DNA of 64,000 bases. It comes from an uncultured Acidobacteriaceae bacterium. GTDB lineage: Bacteria; Acidobacteriota; Terriglobia; Terriglobales; Acidobacteriaceae. Positions 1 through 8,390 of the stretch are shown here, one piece after another. Both the position numbers and the translations under genes were made by a program. Under the pieces are notes generated by a model that was not told the origin of the DNA, ran no database searches, and saw nothing but the letters and a program-made list of their open reading frames with translations. The stretch spans positions 89,807-153,806 of the forward strand of contig CAIKND010000221.1 of assembly GCA_903828675.1 (NCBI GenBank), written 5' to 3'. Numbering within the stretch: the stretch's first letter is position 1; every line of letters starts with the position of its first letter.

Positions 1-317
1 GGCACGATCAACGACGAAAAAACGTGATACTCCAGCATGCCGATCACAAAGATAAGAAGAACGTCAGCGAAGTTCGTTGCCCATTCGTCGTAATCCAGCG
101 CGGCCGTAATATAAGTCTGAAAAATCCGTAGCAATAACGTAAAGGCCAGCAGAAAATGCGCAGCCGGAATCAGATCGTGAGTCGCCTCGGTATAGCTAAG
201 AATCATCTGCAGACGGCCGGCAAGATCGTTGAATGCCAAACCCTGGATGATGCTGATGACCGCCAGGACGATTGCCGTCCAATTGCCTTGGAAGTTACGG
301 TGAGCACGGCTGAGCAT
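1..317 (-). CDS. Membrane protein, C-terminus beyond window edge
   Basis: The reading frame is open from an ATG at 317 to the window edge, giving about 105 residues. It begins MLSRAHRNFQGNWTAIVLAV, followed by hydrophobic stretches (WTAIVLAVISIIQGLAF; AAHFLLAFTLLLRIF; FADVLLIFVIGMLEYHVF), so at least three membrane segments are likely. Its start lies 3 bp after the stop of the CPBP protease gene at 321-959, in the same direction, so the two are probably co-transcribed. I do not recognise the family; the rest of the gene is outside the window. Confidence 0.6.
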   Translation of the reverse strand, partial: MLSRAHRNFQGNWTAIVLAVISIIQGLAFNDLAGRLQMILSYTEATHDLIPAAHFLLAFTLLLRIFQTYITAALDYDEWATNFADVLLIFVIGMLEYHVFSSLIV

Positions 318-320
318 AAG

Positions 321-959
321 TCAGATCAACCCCACAAAAATTGAGACTGTTCCCAGAACGCAATGGGAGACCGTGACTCCCCACAAATTCCGCGCGGCAC
401 GATAACTCAGCCCCCATGCAATTCCCATGCAAAGCGTCACGCCCAGGGTAATTGCGTCCCGGTAGATCACATGCAAAAGGCAGTATGCAGCACTTGAGAT
501 GGCGACCTGCCAAATCCTGTGCGTTATCCCCGCCCGGTCCATCTCCGCGAACAGTGCGCTGCGAAACAGAAACTCCTGCGCTGGGCACGACAGCAGCACA
601 TAGAAGACGAAAAACCACCGCCACGCCGGAATAGAGGGTGCGCGCATCAGCCCCAGAAAATAAACAGCCGCGATCGCAACCAGCGCCAACGCCGTAATTG
701 ACAGGTTCAATTGAAGCGAGCGCTTTAGCGTATCCCTGCGAAGCCCCAGCGCTGCCAGCCCGTTCCCTTTCCACAGCACATACGCGAGCACCATCACCGA
801 CGTGATCAGCAACACTGGAAAGCGGAAGCGGAAGGGAACCACGTCGAAGAAGATCAACAGCGGAGGCACAACATAGACGAGCAGTAAGAAACCGGCAAAA
901 CCCAGCGGGCTTCCTGCAACTATCCCTGTACCTTGCGTTTTGGGTTCTACAGTGCTCAT
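321..959 (-). CDS. CPBP family intramembrane metalloprotease
   Basis: A 212-residue polytopic membrane protein of the CPBP (CaaX protease and bacteriocin-processing) family. Several hydrophobic helices are visible, with the family motifs in order near the C-terminal half: CPAQEFLFRS (motif 1, EExxxR-like, here with Q-E in place of E-E), YCLLHV (motif 2, FxxxH-like), and VSHCVLG (motif 3 His). Such proteins cleave membrane-embedded substrates or act in bacteriocin self-immunity; the substrate here is unknown. The Gln in place of the first catalytic Glu makes activity uncertain, though the second Glu remains. The downstream membrane protein gene starts 3 bp away. Confidence 0.75.
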   Translation of the reverse strand: MSTVEPKTQGTGIVAGSPLGFAGFLLLVYVVPPLLIFFDVVPFRFRFPVLLITSVMVLAYVLWKGNGLAALGLRRDTLKRSLQLNLSITALALVAIAAVYFLGLMRAPSIPAWRWFFVFYVLLSCPAQEFLFRSALFAEMDRAGITHRIWQVAISSAAYCLLHVIYRDAITLGVTLCMGIAWGLSYRAARNLWGVTVSHCVLGTVSIFVGLI

Positions 960-1000
960 GAACTCTAATACCTGATTCTGAAACTAGCCTACCAGAGATC

Positions 1001-1546
1001 ATGGCCAAGGCAGTTCGACTGGACCGAATTGAAATCCGCTCCTGGAAACTACCAAAACACTGGGTTCAGGGCGCTGCCCCGGCCGGATTCACTGGAAAAT
1101 TCCGCTCCGCGAAATGCCGGTCAGTCTTGTTCAATAGGGGGATGGCGCAGTATGCTAACGAAACGGGGTTGCGTTGCCTGCTCGGCGGCTCTTCCTTGAA
1201 CTCCAACGGCCCGTCGCACGGTTGGCAGTTATACCGCCTACTTGGCTCTTGCGGGTTTCTGGAGTTTGAGACAGAACCAGCCGCTTCATCCACCCGCCCT
1301 AACGAGCAAGAAAGCCGGCGCACACAGCCGCCGGTTTCAAGTGAAAGTAAGTCGATGCGAATGCCGGTTATTCCTGAAGTCAAGGTTCCAAGGTTGCTGA
1401 AAGCCTATCTGGCCATTGGTCCGCGCGATGCCGCGGAATTGGCTTGGAGCCGGGAATTTCGTACCATCGGTTTTCTTACTCAGCTCGATATCAAGCTGAT
1501 TTCGCGCTCGAAGCGTAATCAGATTCTGGCTCCCCTCACACAATGA
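1001..1546 (+). pseudogene. N-terminally truncated GNAT-type N-acyltransferase (OlsB/hemolysin-like)
   Basis: The last about 150 codons (from about 1090) resemble the C-terminal half of Acetyltransf_5/OlsB-like N-acyltransferases: a YANETGLRCLLGGSSL block, a SHGWQLYRLL block, and a terminal EVKVPRLLKAYLAIG ... EFRTIGFLTQLD signature. These enzymes are usually about 250-300 residues and make the lyso-precursor of ornithine-type lipids. The first about 30 residues are not recognisable and the N-terminal acyl-ACP-binding half is missing, with only about 40 bp between this frame and the divergent CPBP gene. Its stop overlaps the start of the plsC-like gene (ATGA), the normal olsB-olsA arrangement. 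I infer a 5' deletion; a short functional protein cannot be excluded. Family assignment is from memory of the motif. Confidence 0.55.
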
Positions 1547-2292
1547 CCTTTCGCCGCTTCCGGCGCGCTGTGGCGTTGGCCTTTTCTCTAGCCCTCTGTA
1601 TCGTTCGGTTCTGGCTGTTGCATCTCACCGGTCCGGTTACTCTCTATCGTCGCGCCCTGTGGGTTCAGCAAACTGCGCGGGGAATTCTCAAGAGCCTCGG
1701 CATTCATTGCAAGGTGGAAGGCCAACCGCCTACACACGGCCTGGTTGTTGCCAATCACCTCAGCTACATCGATATCCTCGTCCTTTCGGCGGATATGCCC
1801 TGTTTCTTTGTCGCCAAAATGGAAATTGGCGGCTGGCCGTTCTTTGGAAAGGCGGCGCGCACAGGCGGCACCATCTTTGTCGACCGGTCCAGCCTTGCCA
1901 GCGCCCAATCCGTTGCTGAACAGATGACCGAGAGGCTCCAGTTGCCCATCCCGGTTCCTGTCCTGCTGTTTCCCGAGGGCACCAGCACCGATGGAAGCCA
2001 GGTGATCCGTTTCCACTCCAGGCTGATTGATCCCGCCACATCTTTAGGCGTGCCCATCACAACCGCCGCCGTGCGCTATGTTATCGGCGACGGCATGGAG
2101 GAACGGGAGCTTTGCTGGTACGGCGACGAAACCTTCGCGAACCACATGTGGAAGGTGCTCGGCGTGGCCGATTTCTGGGCCGATGTCCGCTTCGGTGAGC
2201 CCCGCGTCTATACCGACCGCCGCAGAGCCGCCGACGAAACCCGCTCGGAGATTACAGCCATGAGGGAAGAGAGCGCGCTGGTTCTCCAGTAG
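1543..2292 (+). CDS. Lysophospholipid acyltransferase family protein (PlsC/OlsA-like)
   Basis: A 249-residue 1-acyl-glycerol-3-phosphate acyltransferase-family protein. An N-terminal hydrophobic helix (ALAFSLALCIVRFWLL) anchors it in the membrane. The acyltransferase motifs are visible: VVANHLSYIDI (NHxxxxD, residues about 69-75) and LLFPEGTSTDG (FPEGT, about 143). It transfers an acyl chain to lysophosphatidate or, given the upstream OlsB-like remnant that it overlaps by ATGA, possibly to a lyso-ornithine lipid. Since the upstream partner appears truncated, its present substrate is uncertain. Confidence 0.85.
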   Translation: MTFRRFRRAVALAFSLALCIVRFWLLHLTGPVTLYRRALWVQQTARGILKSLGIHCKVEGQPPTHGLVVANHLSYIDILVLSADMPCFFVAKMEIGGWPFFGKAARTGGTIFVDRSSLASAQSVAEQMTERLQLPIPVPVLLFPEGTSTDGSQVIRFHSRLIDPATSLGVPITTAAVRYVIGDGMEERELCWYGDETFANHMWKVLGVADFWADVRFGEPRVYTDRRRAADETRSEITAMREESALVLQ

Positions 2293-2355
2293 CCCTCAAT
2301 GAACTCCCCAATAGCTCATCTGCCAGGCAACGGAAAAAAGCGAAAGCTGCGAGTT

Positions 2356-2853
2356 CTACTTCGCCATGATCGCCGCGGCCGCGCTGGCGCACTGCCCGTC
2401 CTGCACGCTTTGACCGCCTGACACACCCACCGCACCGATAATCTTGCCGTTCTCAACCAGCGGAATCCCGCCCTCTATCGGTATCGCACCCTCGACTTTG
2501 AGAATGCGCAGCCCAATACCGCCGCCGGCAACAGCGTCTTCATAGACCTTTGTGGGGCGCTTGAAAAGTGCGGCTGAGCGCGCCTTTGCAATCGACAGCT
2601 GGATGCTCCCGATCTGTGTGCCGTCCATCTTTTCAAAGAAGATCAGGTAGCCCGAGGGGTCCACAATCGCGACCGCCATGAGCCAGCCATTCTTCTGCGC
2701 CTCGGTAACGGCGGCAGCCGCCACCAGTTTGGCCTTTTCTATTGGGATCGGGCCGCCGTAAAGAACGGGTTGCTGGGCCTGGAGACTTGCGCTCAGTGCA
2801 AGCGCGGCCCCCAACAGGCTGATTGCTCTTACGACCATTTTGCCTTGATGCAT
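2356..2853 (-). CDS. Exported GlcG/HbpS-like heme-binding family protein
   Basis: About 165 residues from the ATG at 2853, chosen because GGAG lies 7 nt upstream (2861-2864 on the complement); an in-frame start at 2907 would add 18 residues without a better ribosome site. The N-terminus is a signal peptide (VVRAISLLGAALALSASLQA). The mature part matches the GlcG/HbpS (DUF336) fold: AKLVAAAAVTEAQKNGW, AIVDPSGYLIFFEKMDG, SIQLSIAKARSAA, and a glycine-rich end (GKIIGAVGVSGG). Family members bind heme or small molecules, or sit next to glycolate oxidase genes; no such context exists here, so the role is open. Confidence 0.8.
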   Translation of the reverse strand: MHQGKMVVRAISLLGAALALSASLQAQQPVLYGGPIPIEKAKLVAAAAVTEAQKNGWLMAVAIVDPSGYLIFFEKMDGTQIGSIQLSIAKARSAALFKRPTKVYEDAVAGGGIGLRILKVEGAIPIEGGIPLVENGKIIGAVGVSGGQSVQDGQCASAAAAIMAK

Positions 2854-2979
2854 GCTTCTTCTCCGGCAGAGAGTGGCTTCGCGGCGAACGCGCCCGTTCA
2901 GCTTCACAATTCGCTCCCATCATAGATGAGGGATGAAAATGCGCAGGACCCGGTACTTCGTAAGCATCGATGCCTCTGT

Positions 2980-4050
2980 CTAAGCGCTCAGTCCAGCACT
3001 GTCTTTCGGTCTCGGAGTACTCGTCGAACCCCGAACCACCAGGCTGGTCGACACCAGGAATTCACGCTGCATATGAGGATCGCCGGGGTCTTCTGCCTGC
3101 TGGCGAAGCGCCTCAAACGCAGCCCGCGCAAGGTCAATGCGGGAAAGGCGAATTGTCGTCAGCGGCGGCAGAGTGAACTCGGCAAAATCGATGTCATCGA
3201 GGCCGATGACCGACAAGTCCTTGGGTACGTGCAGGCCTTCCATGTAAGCCGCACGCAGCACGCCGATGGCGATCATGTCGTTCGAGCAGACTATCGCTGT
3301 GGGCCGCACCGGGAAGTTCTTCAACTGGGCATATCCGGCTACGCCGCCCTTGAGCGTGTGGTTGCACTCTATAATCCAATGCTTCTCGATTGCCAACCCC
3401 GCCGCCTGCATCGCCGTCCTGAAGTCGTTCTCGCGCGTAATCGCGGAGTGGAGTTTGTGCGGTCCGGCGAAAAAGGCGATCTTCGTGTGCCCCAGTGCGG
3501 CCAGGTGGTTCACGGCTGCATGAATGCCCGTCGAGTAGTCCAGCAGAATCGTGCTCGCCTTGGGATCGTCCAGCTTGAACTCCGCCAGCACGATCGGCAC
3601 ATTGCGGTGCGTCAACTGGTCAAGAATAGGCTCTTCCTCGCCGAACGTCATTACGGCGACCCCTTCCACTTTGCGTTCCAGCATGCGGCGAACGCAGTTG
3701 GTCAGAACCTCCGGGTCGCTATTCGAAGAACTGACCAGGATCTCGTATCCGTTGGCTACAGCGATCTCCTCAAAGCTCTGGATCAGCTCGGGAAAGAATG
3801 GGTTGGTGATGTTTTCAACGATGATGCCTAACAAACGGCTCCGCCCCGACACCAGCGTGCGCGCATGAGTGTTGGGAAAGTAATTCAACTGCTTGATGGC
3901 CTGCCACACACGCTTTGACAGCCGTTCGCTCACCAGCGGAGATCCGTTGATGGTCCTGGAAACTGTTGCGATTGAAACCTTGGCGACGGCGGCGACGGTA
4001 CGGATATCGGGCGTCTTGATGACTGTCTTGCGATCTGCTTTTCGAGGCAC
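2980..4050 (-). CDS. LacI family transcriptional regulator
   Basis: A 356-residue LacI/GalR-type regulator. The N-terminal helix-turn-helix is at residues about 15-40 (DIRTVAAVAKVSIATVSRTI) with the hinge LNYFPNTHARTLVSG, followed by a periplasmic-binding-like sensor domain (LLGIIVENITNPFFPELIQ; AIVCSNDMIAIGVLRA; LSVIGLDDIDFAEFTLPPLT). It should repress or activate sugar-related genes. It lies directly downstream, in the same direction, of the alpha/beta hydrolase-glycerate kinase pair, separated by 136 bp containing a 29-bp perfect palindrome (4119-4147), so glycerate or sugar-acid control is plausible but unproven. Confidence 0.92.
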   Translation of the reverse strand: MPRKADRKTVIKTPDIRTVAAVAKVSIATVSRTINGSPLVSERLSKRVWQAIKQLNYFPNTHARTLVSGRSRLLGIIVENITNPFFPELIQSFEEIAVANGYEILVSSSNSDPEVLTNCVRRMLERKVEGVAVMTFGEEEPILDQLTHRNVPIVLAEFKLDDPKASTILLDYSTGIHAAVNHLAALGHTKIAFFAGPHKLHSAITRENDFRTAMQAAGLAIEKHWIIECNHTLKGGVAGYAQLKNFPVRPTAIVCSNDMIAIGVLRAAYMEGLHVPKDLSVIGLDDIDFAEFTLPPLTTIRLSRIDLARAAFEALRQQAEDPGDPHMQREFLVSTSLVVRGSTSTPRPKDSAGLSA

Positions 4051-4118
4051 GGACGGATCCTAATTCATCTAAATCGAGTGTGAAAGCAATGGTAGTGCAT
4101 TTGCCGGAAGATTGTTGG

Positions 4119-4147
4119 CTTCGGGTGAGAATTATTCTCACCCGAAG
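4119..4147. promoter_or_regulatory. 29-bp perfect palindrome between glycerate kinase and lacI-type gene
   Basis: Arms CTTCGGGTGAGAAT (4119-4132) and ATTCTCACCCGAAG (4134-4147) are perfect reverse complements around a single T. It lies 40 bp after the glycerate kinase stop and 68 bp before the LacI-type start. No T-run follows on the minus strand, which argues against a classical intrinsic terminator. It could be an operator for the adjacent regulator or a processing/termination hairpin. Confidence 0.5.
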
Positions 4148-4186
4148 CTCATACCTAAGTAATGCTCTCCTCCAAAAAAGATGAGC

Positions 4187-5641
4187 CTAATCTCTCTCCG
4201 CAATCAGCAAACGCAAATCGCGCAGATTGTGCCCCGTAGGCCCGGTGACGACTGCATCACCCAGAGCCGTGAACATGGGACAGGCGTTGAAGGCCGCCAG
4301 CGACTCCTTGAGGTGGAATCCAAATGCATGCGCGCGGGTCACCGTCGTTGGATCGGCGATAGCGCCGGCCGCCTGTGTGTTGCCGTCGATGCCGTCGGAA
4401 CCGGCGCTCAAAACGGTTAGCCGCTCACCCGGATGGTTCTCCAGTTCCAGCGCGCAGGCCATCGCGAATTGCTGGTTGCGGCCGCCCGCGCCAGGCTTGC
4501 GGTTCAGCGTTACCGTAACCTCGCCCACCGAGATCAGGCAGAGCCGCTTATGCGTCGTGCGAAGCGAGTGGAAGAGATTCAGCAGGTAGCGCGCCGCATC
4601 CGCATAGTCCCAGTCGTCGCAGCTATTGTCCACGGCGGCAAAGTAGCCGGCTTTCTCCGCCATGGCCTTAGCGCTCTCCACCAGGTCATGGCTTGAAAGC
4701 AAAATCTCGAATACAGAATCGCGAAAGGCCTCGTCTTCTTCGCTCATGTTGACCGCGGCCGCCACCCGCCGCGCGGGAGCGATCTCGGGTCGCGCCAGCT
4801 TGGGAAAGAACGATGGCCGCCAGCCCTTGTTGCCCGGTGACTCGGGCATATCGTCACGCTCGAAAAACGCGCGGATCGAGGCTGGAAGCTTCGCCGACAA
4901 GTCGTACTTTGCAATCAGCTCGCGTACATCAGCAATTGTGGAGTGATCGGGAGAAGTAGGGCCGGACGAAAGCGCGTCCAGCGTGCGTAGCGGCACGTCC
5001 GGCAGCAGCAGGCTTACCTTGGCAGCATCGGGCGCGGCCATCGCCAGCCGCCCGCCCTTGACTGCGGAAAAATGCTTGCGCAGCGTGTTGATCTCGTTGA
5101 TGGGAGCGCCCGAGGCCAGCAGCAACTGGTGGAATTCCTGCGTCTCTTCCAGCGTGATCTTCGGATCCAGCGGCAGGTCGAACATGGCCGAGCCGCCTCC
5201 GGAGATCAAAAAGAAGATGAGGGTATCCTTTCGGGCTTTCCGCAGAAGCGCCAGCGTGGCGCGCGCCGCGGCAAACGTGTCTTCGTTGGGCAGCGGATGC
5301 CCGCCCTCAAAGTACCGGATGCGCCAGTTGCGGCTATGCGGTACCTGATTCCAGCAGCAGATCCCGCTCAATCCCTTGCGCCGCTTCATCCGATCCAGCA
5401 GTGTATCCAGCATCGGCCCCGCCGCCTTGCCCAGCGAGATCACAAAAATGCGCTTGTAAGCGGAAAGGTCGATTGTCGCGGGACCGCCACCGTCCGGCAG
5501 CAAGCGGTGCAGCGTGTTGCCTTCGAAGTGCAGGCGCCGGTCAAACGCTGCTGCTATGTTGCAAGCCTTGATCGCGCCGGTAAAGATTTCCGTGGCCGTA
5601 GTGTGCAGTGTGTCCAATGCGGTATCGCTGGCCGGGGTCAT
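4187..5641 (-). CDS. Glycerate 2-kinase (DUF4147/MOFRL family)
   Basis: About 484 residues from the ATG at 5641, chosen because it overlaps the stop of the upstream hydrolase gene (ATGA). The N-terminal DUF4147 domain has VISLGKAAGPML and FFLISGGGSAMFDLP; the C-terminal MOFRL domain has LISVGEVTVTL, GAGGRNQQFAM and SAGSDGIDGNT. The enzyme phosphorylates D-glycerate to 2-phosphoglycerate, feeding lower glycolysis, whose enzymes (phosphoglycerate mutase, enolase) are in the same window. Older annotation calls this family hydroxypyruvate reductase. Translationally coupled to the alpha/beta hydrolase. Confidence 0.9.
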   Translation of the reverse strand: MTPASDTALDTLHTTATEIFTGAIKACNIAAAFDRRLHFEGNTLHRLLPDGGGPATIDLSAYKRIFVISLGKAAGPMLDTLLDRMKRRKGLSGICCWNQVPHSRNWRIRYFEGGHPLPNEDTFAAARATLALLRKARKDTLIFFLISGGGSAMFDLPLDPKITLEETQEFHQLLLASGAPINEINTLRKHFSAVKGGRLAMAAPDAAKVSLLLPDVPLRTLDALSSGPTSPDHSTIADVRELIAKYDLSAKLPASIRAFFERDDMPESPGNKGWRPSFFPKLARPEIAPARRVAAAVNMSEEDEAFRDSVFEILLSSHDLVESAKAMAEKAGYFAAVDNSCDDWDYADAARYLLNLFHSLRTTHKRLCLISVGEVTVTLNRKPGAGGRNQQFAMACALELENHPGERLTVLSAGSDGIDGNTQAAGAIADPTTVTRAHAFGFHLKESLAAFNACPMFTALGDAVVTGPTGHNLRDLRLLIAERD

Positions 5642-6345
5642 GGTAATTGCTCCTTCAGCCACCCTGCGAGCGCTTGCTGCATCGGCTCCAGATGACCGGT
5701 AAAAAAGTGATCGGCGCCGGGAAGGAGCACCAGTCGTTTAGGTTTGGCGGCATAGGCGGCCACTTGGGTCAACTGCGAGGCCGGCGCGAACTGATCGTGG
5801 TCTCCACTCAGGAAAAGCTTGGGAAGGGAACAGGTACTGAGGGAAGGATAACTGTAACGGCGGTCTTGATCCTCAGTGGGAAGGCCAAGTGCTGCCAAAG
5901 CGCGGACCTGCGCAACGGCATTGCTAGTGCTGCAACAAGCGCCCACCATCATCGCCGCGCCAAAGCTGAATCCGGCTGCAATCACGGGAAGATTGTATTC
6001 GTTTTCAAGCCAGCTCAAACCGGCCAGAACATCGCCCGTCTCTGCCTCGCCATCGTGCGTGCCCTGGCTCAGCCCCGTGCCGCGAAAGTTGAAGCGCAGA
6101 ACCGGACAGCCCAACCCCCATTGAGGATCGTTCATCGCCTTCATGGCGTGGTACACAACCTTGTTGTGCATGGTGCCGCTGCCCAAGGGATGGGGATGGC
6201 AAAGCAGCACTGCAAACGGTGCATCTGCGCCACCTTCGTTCACCAACGCTTCCAGCCGGCCGGCTGGGCCGGTCAAATCCACGCTGCGCAGCATCGCTGT
6301 GGCGGGAACCTGGTTTGGTTGGGCGGGTGTCGTGGTGGCGCTCAT
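5638..6345 (-). CDS. Alpha/beta hydrolase family protein
   Basis: About 235 residues from the ATG at 6345, which is preceded by a GAGGGG-type ribosome site; an upstream in-frame extension to 6498 lacks one and would run into the divergent peptidase start. The order of motifs is that of a small serine hydrolase: LLCHPHPLGSGTMHN (oxyanion region), RFNFRGTGLSQG, nucleophile elbow AAGFSFGAAM, acid FLSGDHDQFAP and the final histidine LLPGADHFF. The substrate is unknown. Its stop overlaps the start of the glycerate kinase gene by 4 bp, so the two are made together. Confidence 0.85.
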   Translation of the reverse strand: MSATTTPAQPNQVPATAMLRSVDLTGPAGRLEALVNEGGADAPFAVLLCHPHPLGSGTMHNKVVYHAMKAMNDPQWGLGCPVLRFNFRGTGLSQGTHDGEAETGDVLAGLSWLENEYNLPVIAAGFSFGAAMMVGACCSTSNAVAQVRALAALGLPTEDQDRRYSYPSLSTCSLPKLFLSGDHDQFAPASQLTQVAAYAAKPKRLVLLPGADHFFTGHLEPMQQALAGWLKEQLP

Positions 6346-6496
6346 TCCACCCCTCATTGTACGCGCAACCGGCTCCCCGATTTGTGACCTTTGCCGCCAG
6401 TTAACAGATTTCGCGGCGTCACCCTGGTCGCAGCCGTCACTGCCGATTCTTTGCCTTGAGAAAGTGAAACCCCTTCTAAGGTATTCTGGCTGCATC

Positions 6497-7540
6497 ATGA
6501 ACGATAACTTCCAGCCTCACCCAATCGACCCCATCGCGCTGACGCGCCAATTGTGCGAGATCGAATCCACCACCTACAACGAGGGTGCGGTGGGCGACTT
6601 CCTGGCCGATTTTCTAGCCCGGCGGGGTTGGGCGGTCGAGAAGACACCGGTCGAGCAGCCTCAGGAGAGCGTTGACGGCGGACCGCGCTGGAACGTCTAC
6701 GCCGGCGTGGCTGGCCAGATGCCCGACTTGGTCTTTTCCACCCATATGGACACTGTCCCACCCTACATTCCTTTCAGAGAGGACGACGACTTCATGTATG
6801 GGCGCGGAGTTTCCGACGCCAAAGGCATCATCGCCGCCCAGGTGGCCGCGAGCGAGGTGCTTCGCGATGCGGGATTCCCAGTAGGACTGTTGTTTGTCAG
6901 CGGTGAAGAGCGCGACTCGGCCGGAGCCAGAGCCGCCAACCTCGTCCCCAGGGGCAACCGCTTCCTCATCAACGGCGAGCCGACCGACAATCGCCTGGCC
7001 CTGGCTTCCAAGGGAGCCCTGCGTGCGACCTTGAAGTGCACCGGCGTCATGGCTCACTCGGCCTATCCGGAACTGGGCGACAGCGCCGTCCACAAGCTTG
7101 TAGAGGTTCTGGGCCGGCTCTTAGCCCTGCAACTCCCCGTCGACAAGGATGCAGGCCCCAGCACGCTCAACATTGGTCAGATTCAGGGCGGGCACGCTCC
7201 CAACGTGATCGCCGACAAGGCTGAAGCGCAGGTGCTGGTCCGTCTCGTTGGTGATTCCGCCCCGGTGCGCGCCGCCATCATCGAGGCCGCCGCCGGACTC
7301 GCCGAAGTTGCCTTCACCCTCGACCTCGCCTTCGTCCGCCTGCGCGCTATCCCGGGCCTCCCAACCATGGTCGCCAAGTTCGCAACTGATATTCCCATGC
7401 TGACTAACTGGGGTGAGCCACTCCTGCTCGGCCCCGGGTCCATTCACGTCGCCCACACCCCCCAGGAAAAGCTGGCAAAGCAGGAACTGCGAGATTCAGT
7501 CGACTTATACGTCAAAGTAGCGAAGCAGCTACTGGCATAA
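6497..7540 (+). CDS. M20 family metallopeptidase (ArgE/DapE-like deacylase)
   Basis: 347 residues from the ATG at 6497 (MNDNFQPHPID). Zinc ligands and catalytic residues of the M20 family are in order: FSTHMDTVP (His, Asp), GRGVSDAKG (bridging Asp), VSGEERDS (catalytic Glu-Glu), INGEPTDN, and the final SIHVAHTPQEKL His. Length and motif set fit acetylornithine deacetylase/succinyl-diaminopimelate desuccinylase-like enzymes; the exact amide substrate cannot be read from sequence. The gene diverges from the alpha/beta hydrolase and is followed by a hairpin of the GTGCCCCA family. Confidence 0.88.
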   Translation: MNDNFQPHPIDPIALTRQLCEIESTTYNEGAVGDFLADFLARRGWAVEKTPVEQPQESVDGGPRWNVYAGVAGQMPDLVFSTHMDTVPPYIPFREDDDFMYGRGVSDAKGIIAAQVAASEVLRDAGFPVGLLFVSGEERDSAGARAANLVPRGNRFLINGEPTDNRLALASKGALRATLKCTGVMAHSAYPELGDSAVHKLVEVLGRLLALQLPVDKDAGPSTLNIGQIQGGHAPNVIADKAEAQVLVRLVGDSAPVRAAIIEAAAGLAEVAFTLDLAFVRLRAIPGLPTMVAKFATDIPMLTNWGEPLLLGPGSIHVAHTPQEKLAKQELRDSVDLYVKVAKQLLA

Positions 7541-7602
7541 AAAATCCGTCCCTCGCAAATTCGACTGAGAAGTACGAACTCAAACTGTCGCAGAAAAGCC
7601 CC

Positions 7603-7642
7603 GTGCCCCATCCATTCCGCGCTTTTTGCGGAATGGGTGGGA
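7603..7642 (+). repeat. GTGCCCCA-family hairpin, copy after M20 gene
   Basis: Stem arms CCCATCCATTCCGC (7607-7620) and GCGGAATGGGTGGG (7628-7641) pair with a single G:T, loop 7 nt. It lies 62 bp after the M20 stop. The flanks GTG before and GAGAGCA after are shared with other family members. Probably acts at RNA level as a 3' hairpin; a terminator role is possible. Confidence 0.75.
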
Positions 7643-7758
7643 GAGCATGAACTCCATCTCGCCAATTCACCAACCTCCGCGAACTTTCTCCGCCCCGTCT
7701 GCATCCATCCGCCCGCTGCAACATCTAAACCTATGAAGGATTGGAGGATGAATTCAGA

Positions 7759-8313
7759 ATGAGTGCATCAATTTATGACATTCCGGTTCACAAAATTACC
7801 GGCGAGGACACGTCGCTCGGCGAGTTCAAGGGCAAGGTGCTACTGGTAGTCAACGTAGCCTCAAAGTGCGGCTTGACCCCGCAGTACGAGGGCCTCGAGA
7901 AGCTCTACGAGCAATTCAGCGGACAGGGTCTTGTCGTTGCCGGCTTCCCGGCCAACGATTTCAAAAGCCAGGAGCCCGGTACCGAGCAGGAGATTCAAAC
8001 CTTCTGCACCATGAACTTCGGCGTCAAATTCCCCATGTTCAGCAAGATCGCCGTCGTCGGCCCGGAAAAGCATCCACTCTACGCGGCTTTGATCGCGGCC
8101 CAGCCCAAGGCCACAAGCGTCTCTGAGATTCCCTGGCGCGAGAAGCTCAAGGGCTACGGCATCGAGGGCAACCCAGAGCCGGAACTGCTCTGGAACTTCG
8201 AGAAGTTCCTGGTCGGCCGCACCGGCGAAGTCGTCCAGCGGTTCGCGCCCGACACCACCCCGGATGCGCCCGCCCTGGTTGCCGCCATCCAGGCCGAACT
8301 AGCAAAGAACTAA
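7759..8313 (+). CDS. Glutathione peroxidase family protein
   Basis: 184 residues from the ATG at 7759 with GGAGG at 7743-7747; an in-frame TTG at 7741 is rejected because the ribosome site overlaps it. It is a thiol peroxidase of the GPx fold: VVNVASKCGLTPQYEGLE with the peroxidatic Cys (codon TGC, not TGA, so cysteine rather than selenocysteine), VAGFPANDF, and LLWNFEKFLV with the catalytic Trp-Asn-Phe. Bacterial members usually use thioredoxin rather than glutathione. No signal peptide, so cytoplasmic. A thioredoxin-fold DUF255 protein follows immediately. Confidence 0.93.
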   Translation: MSASIYDIPVHKITGEDTSLGEFKGKVLLVVNVASKCGLTPQYEGLEKLYEQFSGQGLVVAGFPANDFKSQEPGTEQEIQTFCTMNFGVKFPMFSKIAVVGPEKHPLYAALIAAQPKATSVSEIPWREKLKGYGIEGNPEPELLWNFEKFLVGRTGEVVQRFAPDTTPDAPALVAAIQAELAKN

Positions 8314-8323
8314 CCAGGCAATT

Positions 8324-8375
8324 GGCGCGGGTGGCTGAGATCTCGCTACAAAGCGAGACCACAGCCACCCGCGCC
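8324..8375. repeat. Large hairpin between gpx and DUF255 gene
   Basis: Outer arms GGCGCGGGTGGCTG (8324-8337) and CAGCCACCCGCGCC (8362-8375) are perfect complements; inner TCTCGCT (8341-8347) pairs with AGCGAGA (8352-8358). It starts 10 bp after the peroxidase stop and ends 15 bp before the next start. It resembles the GTGCCCCA hairpin family (a GGTGG flank and TCTCGC stem) and may terminate or protect the peroxidase mRNA. Confidence 0.75.
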
Positions 8376-8390
8376 ATTTATTCTCAGCCC

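Noticed and set aside
2926..3831. 300-codon frame antisense to the LacI-type gene
   Set aside because: Opposite a gene with a complete family signature; product is rich in Arg/His/Gln with no domain.
7759..8313. Selenocysteine in the glutathione peroxidase
   Set aside because: The active-site codon is TGC, not TGA, so it is an ordinary cysteine enzyme.
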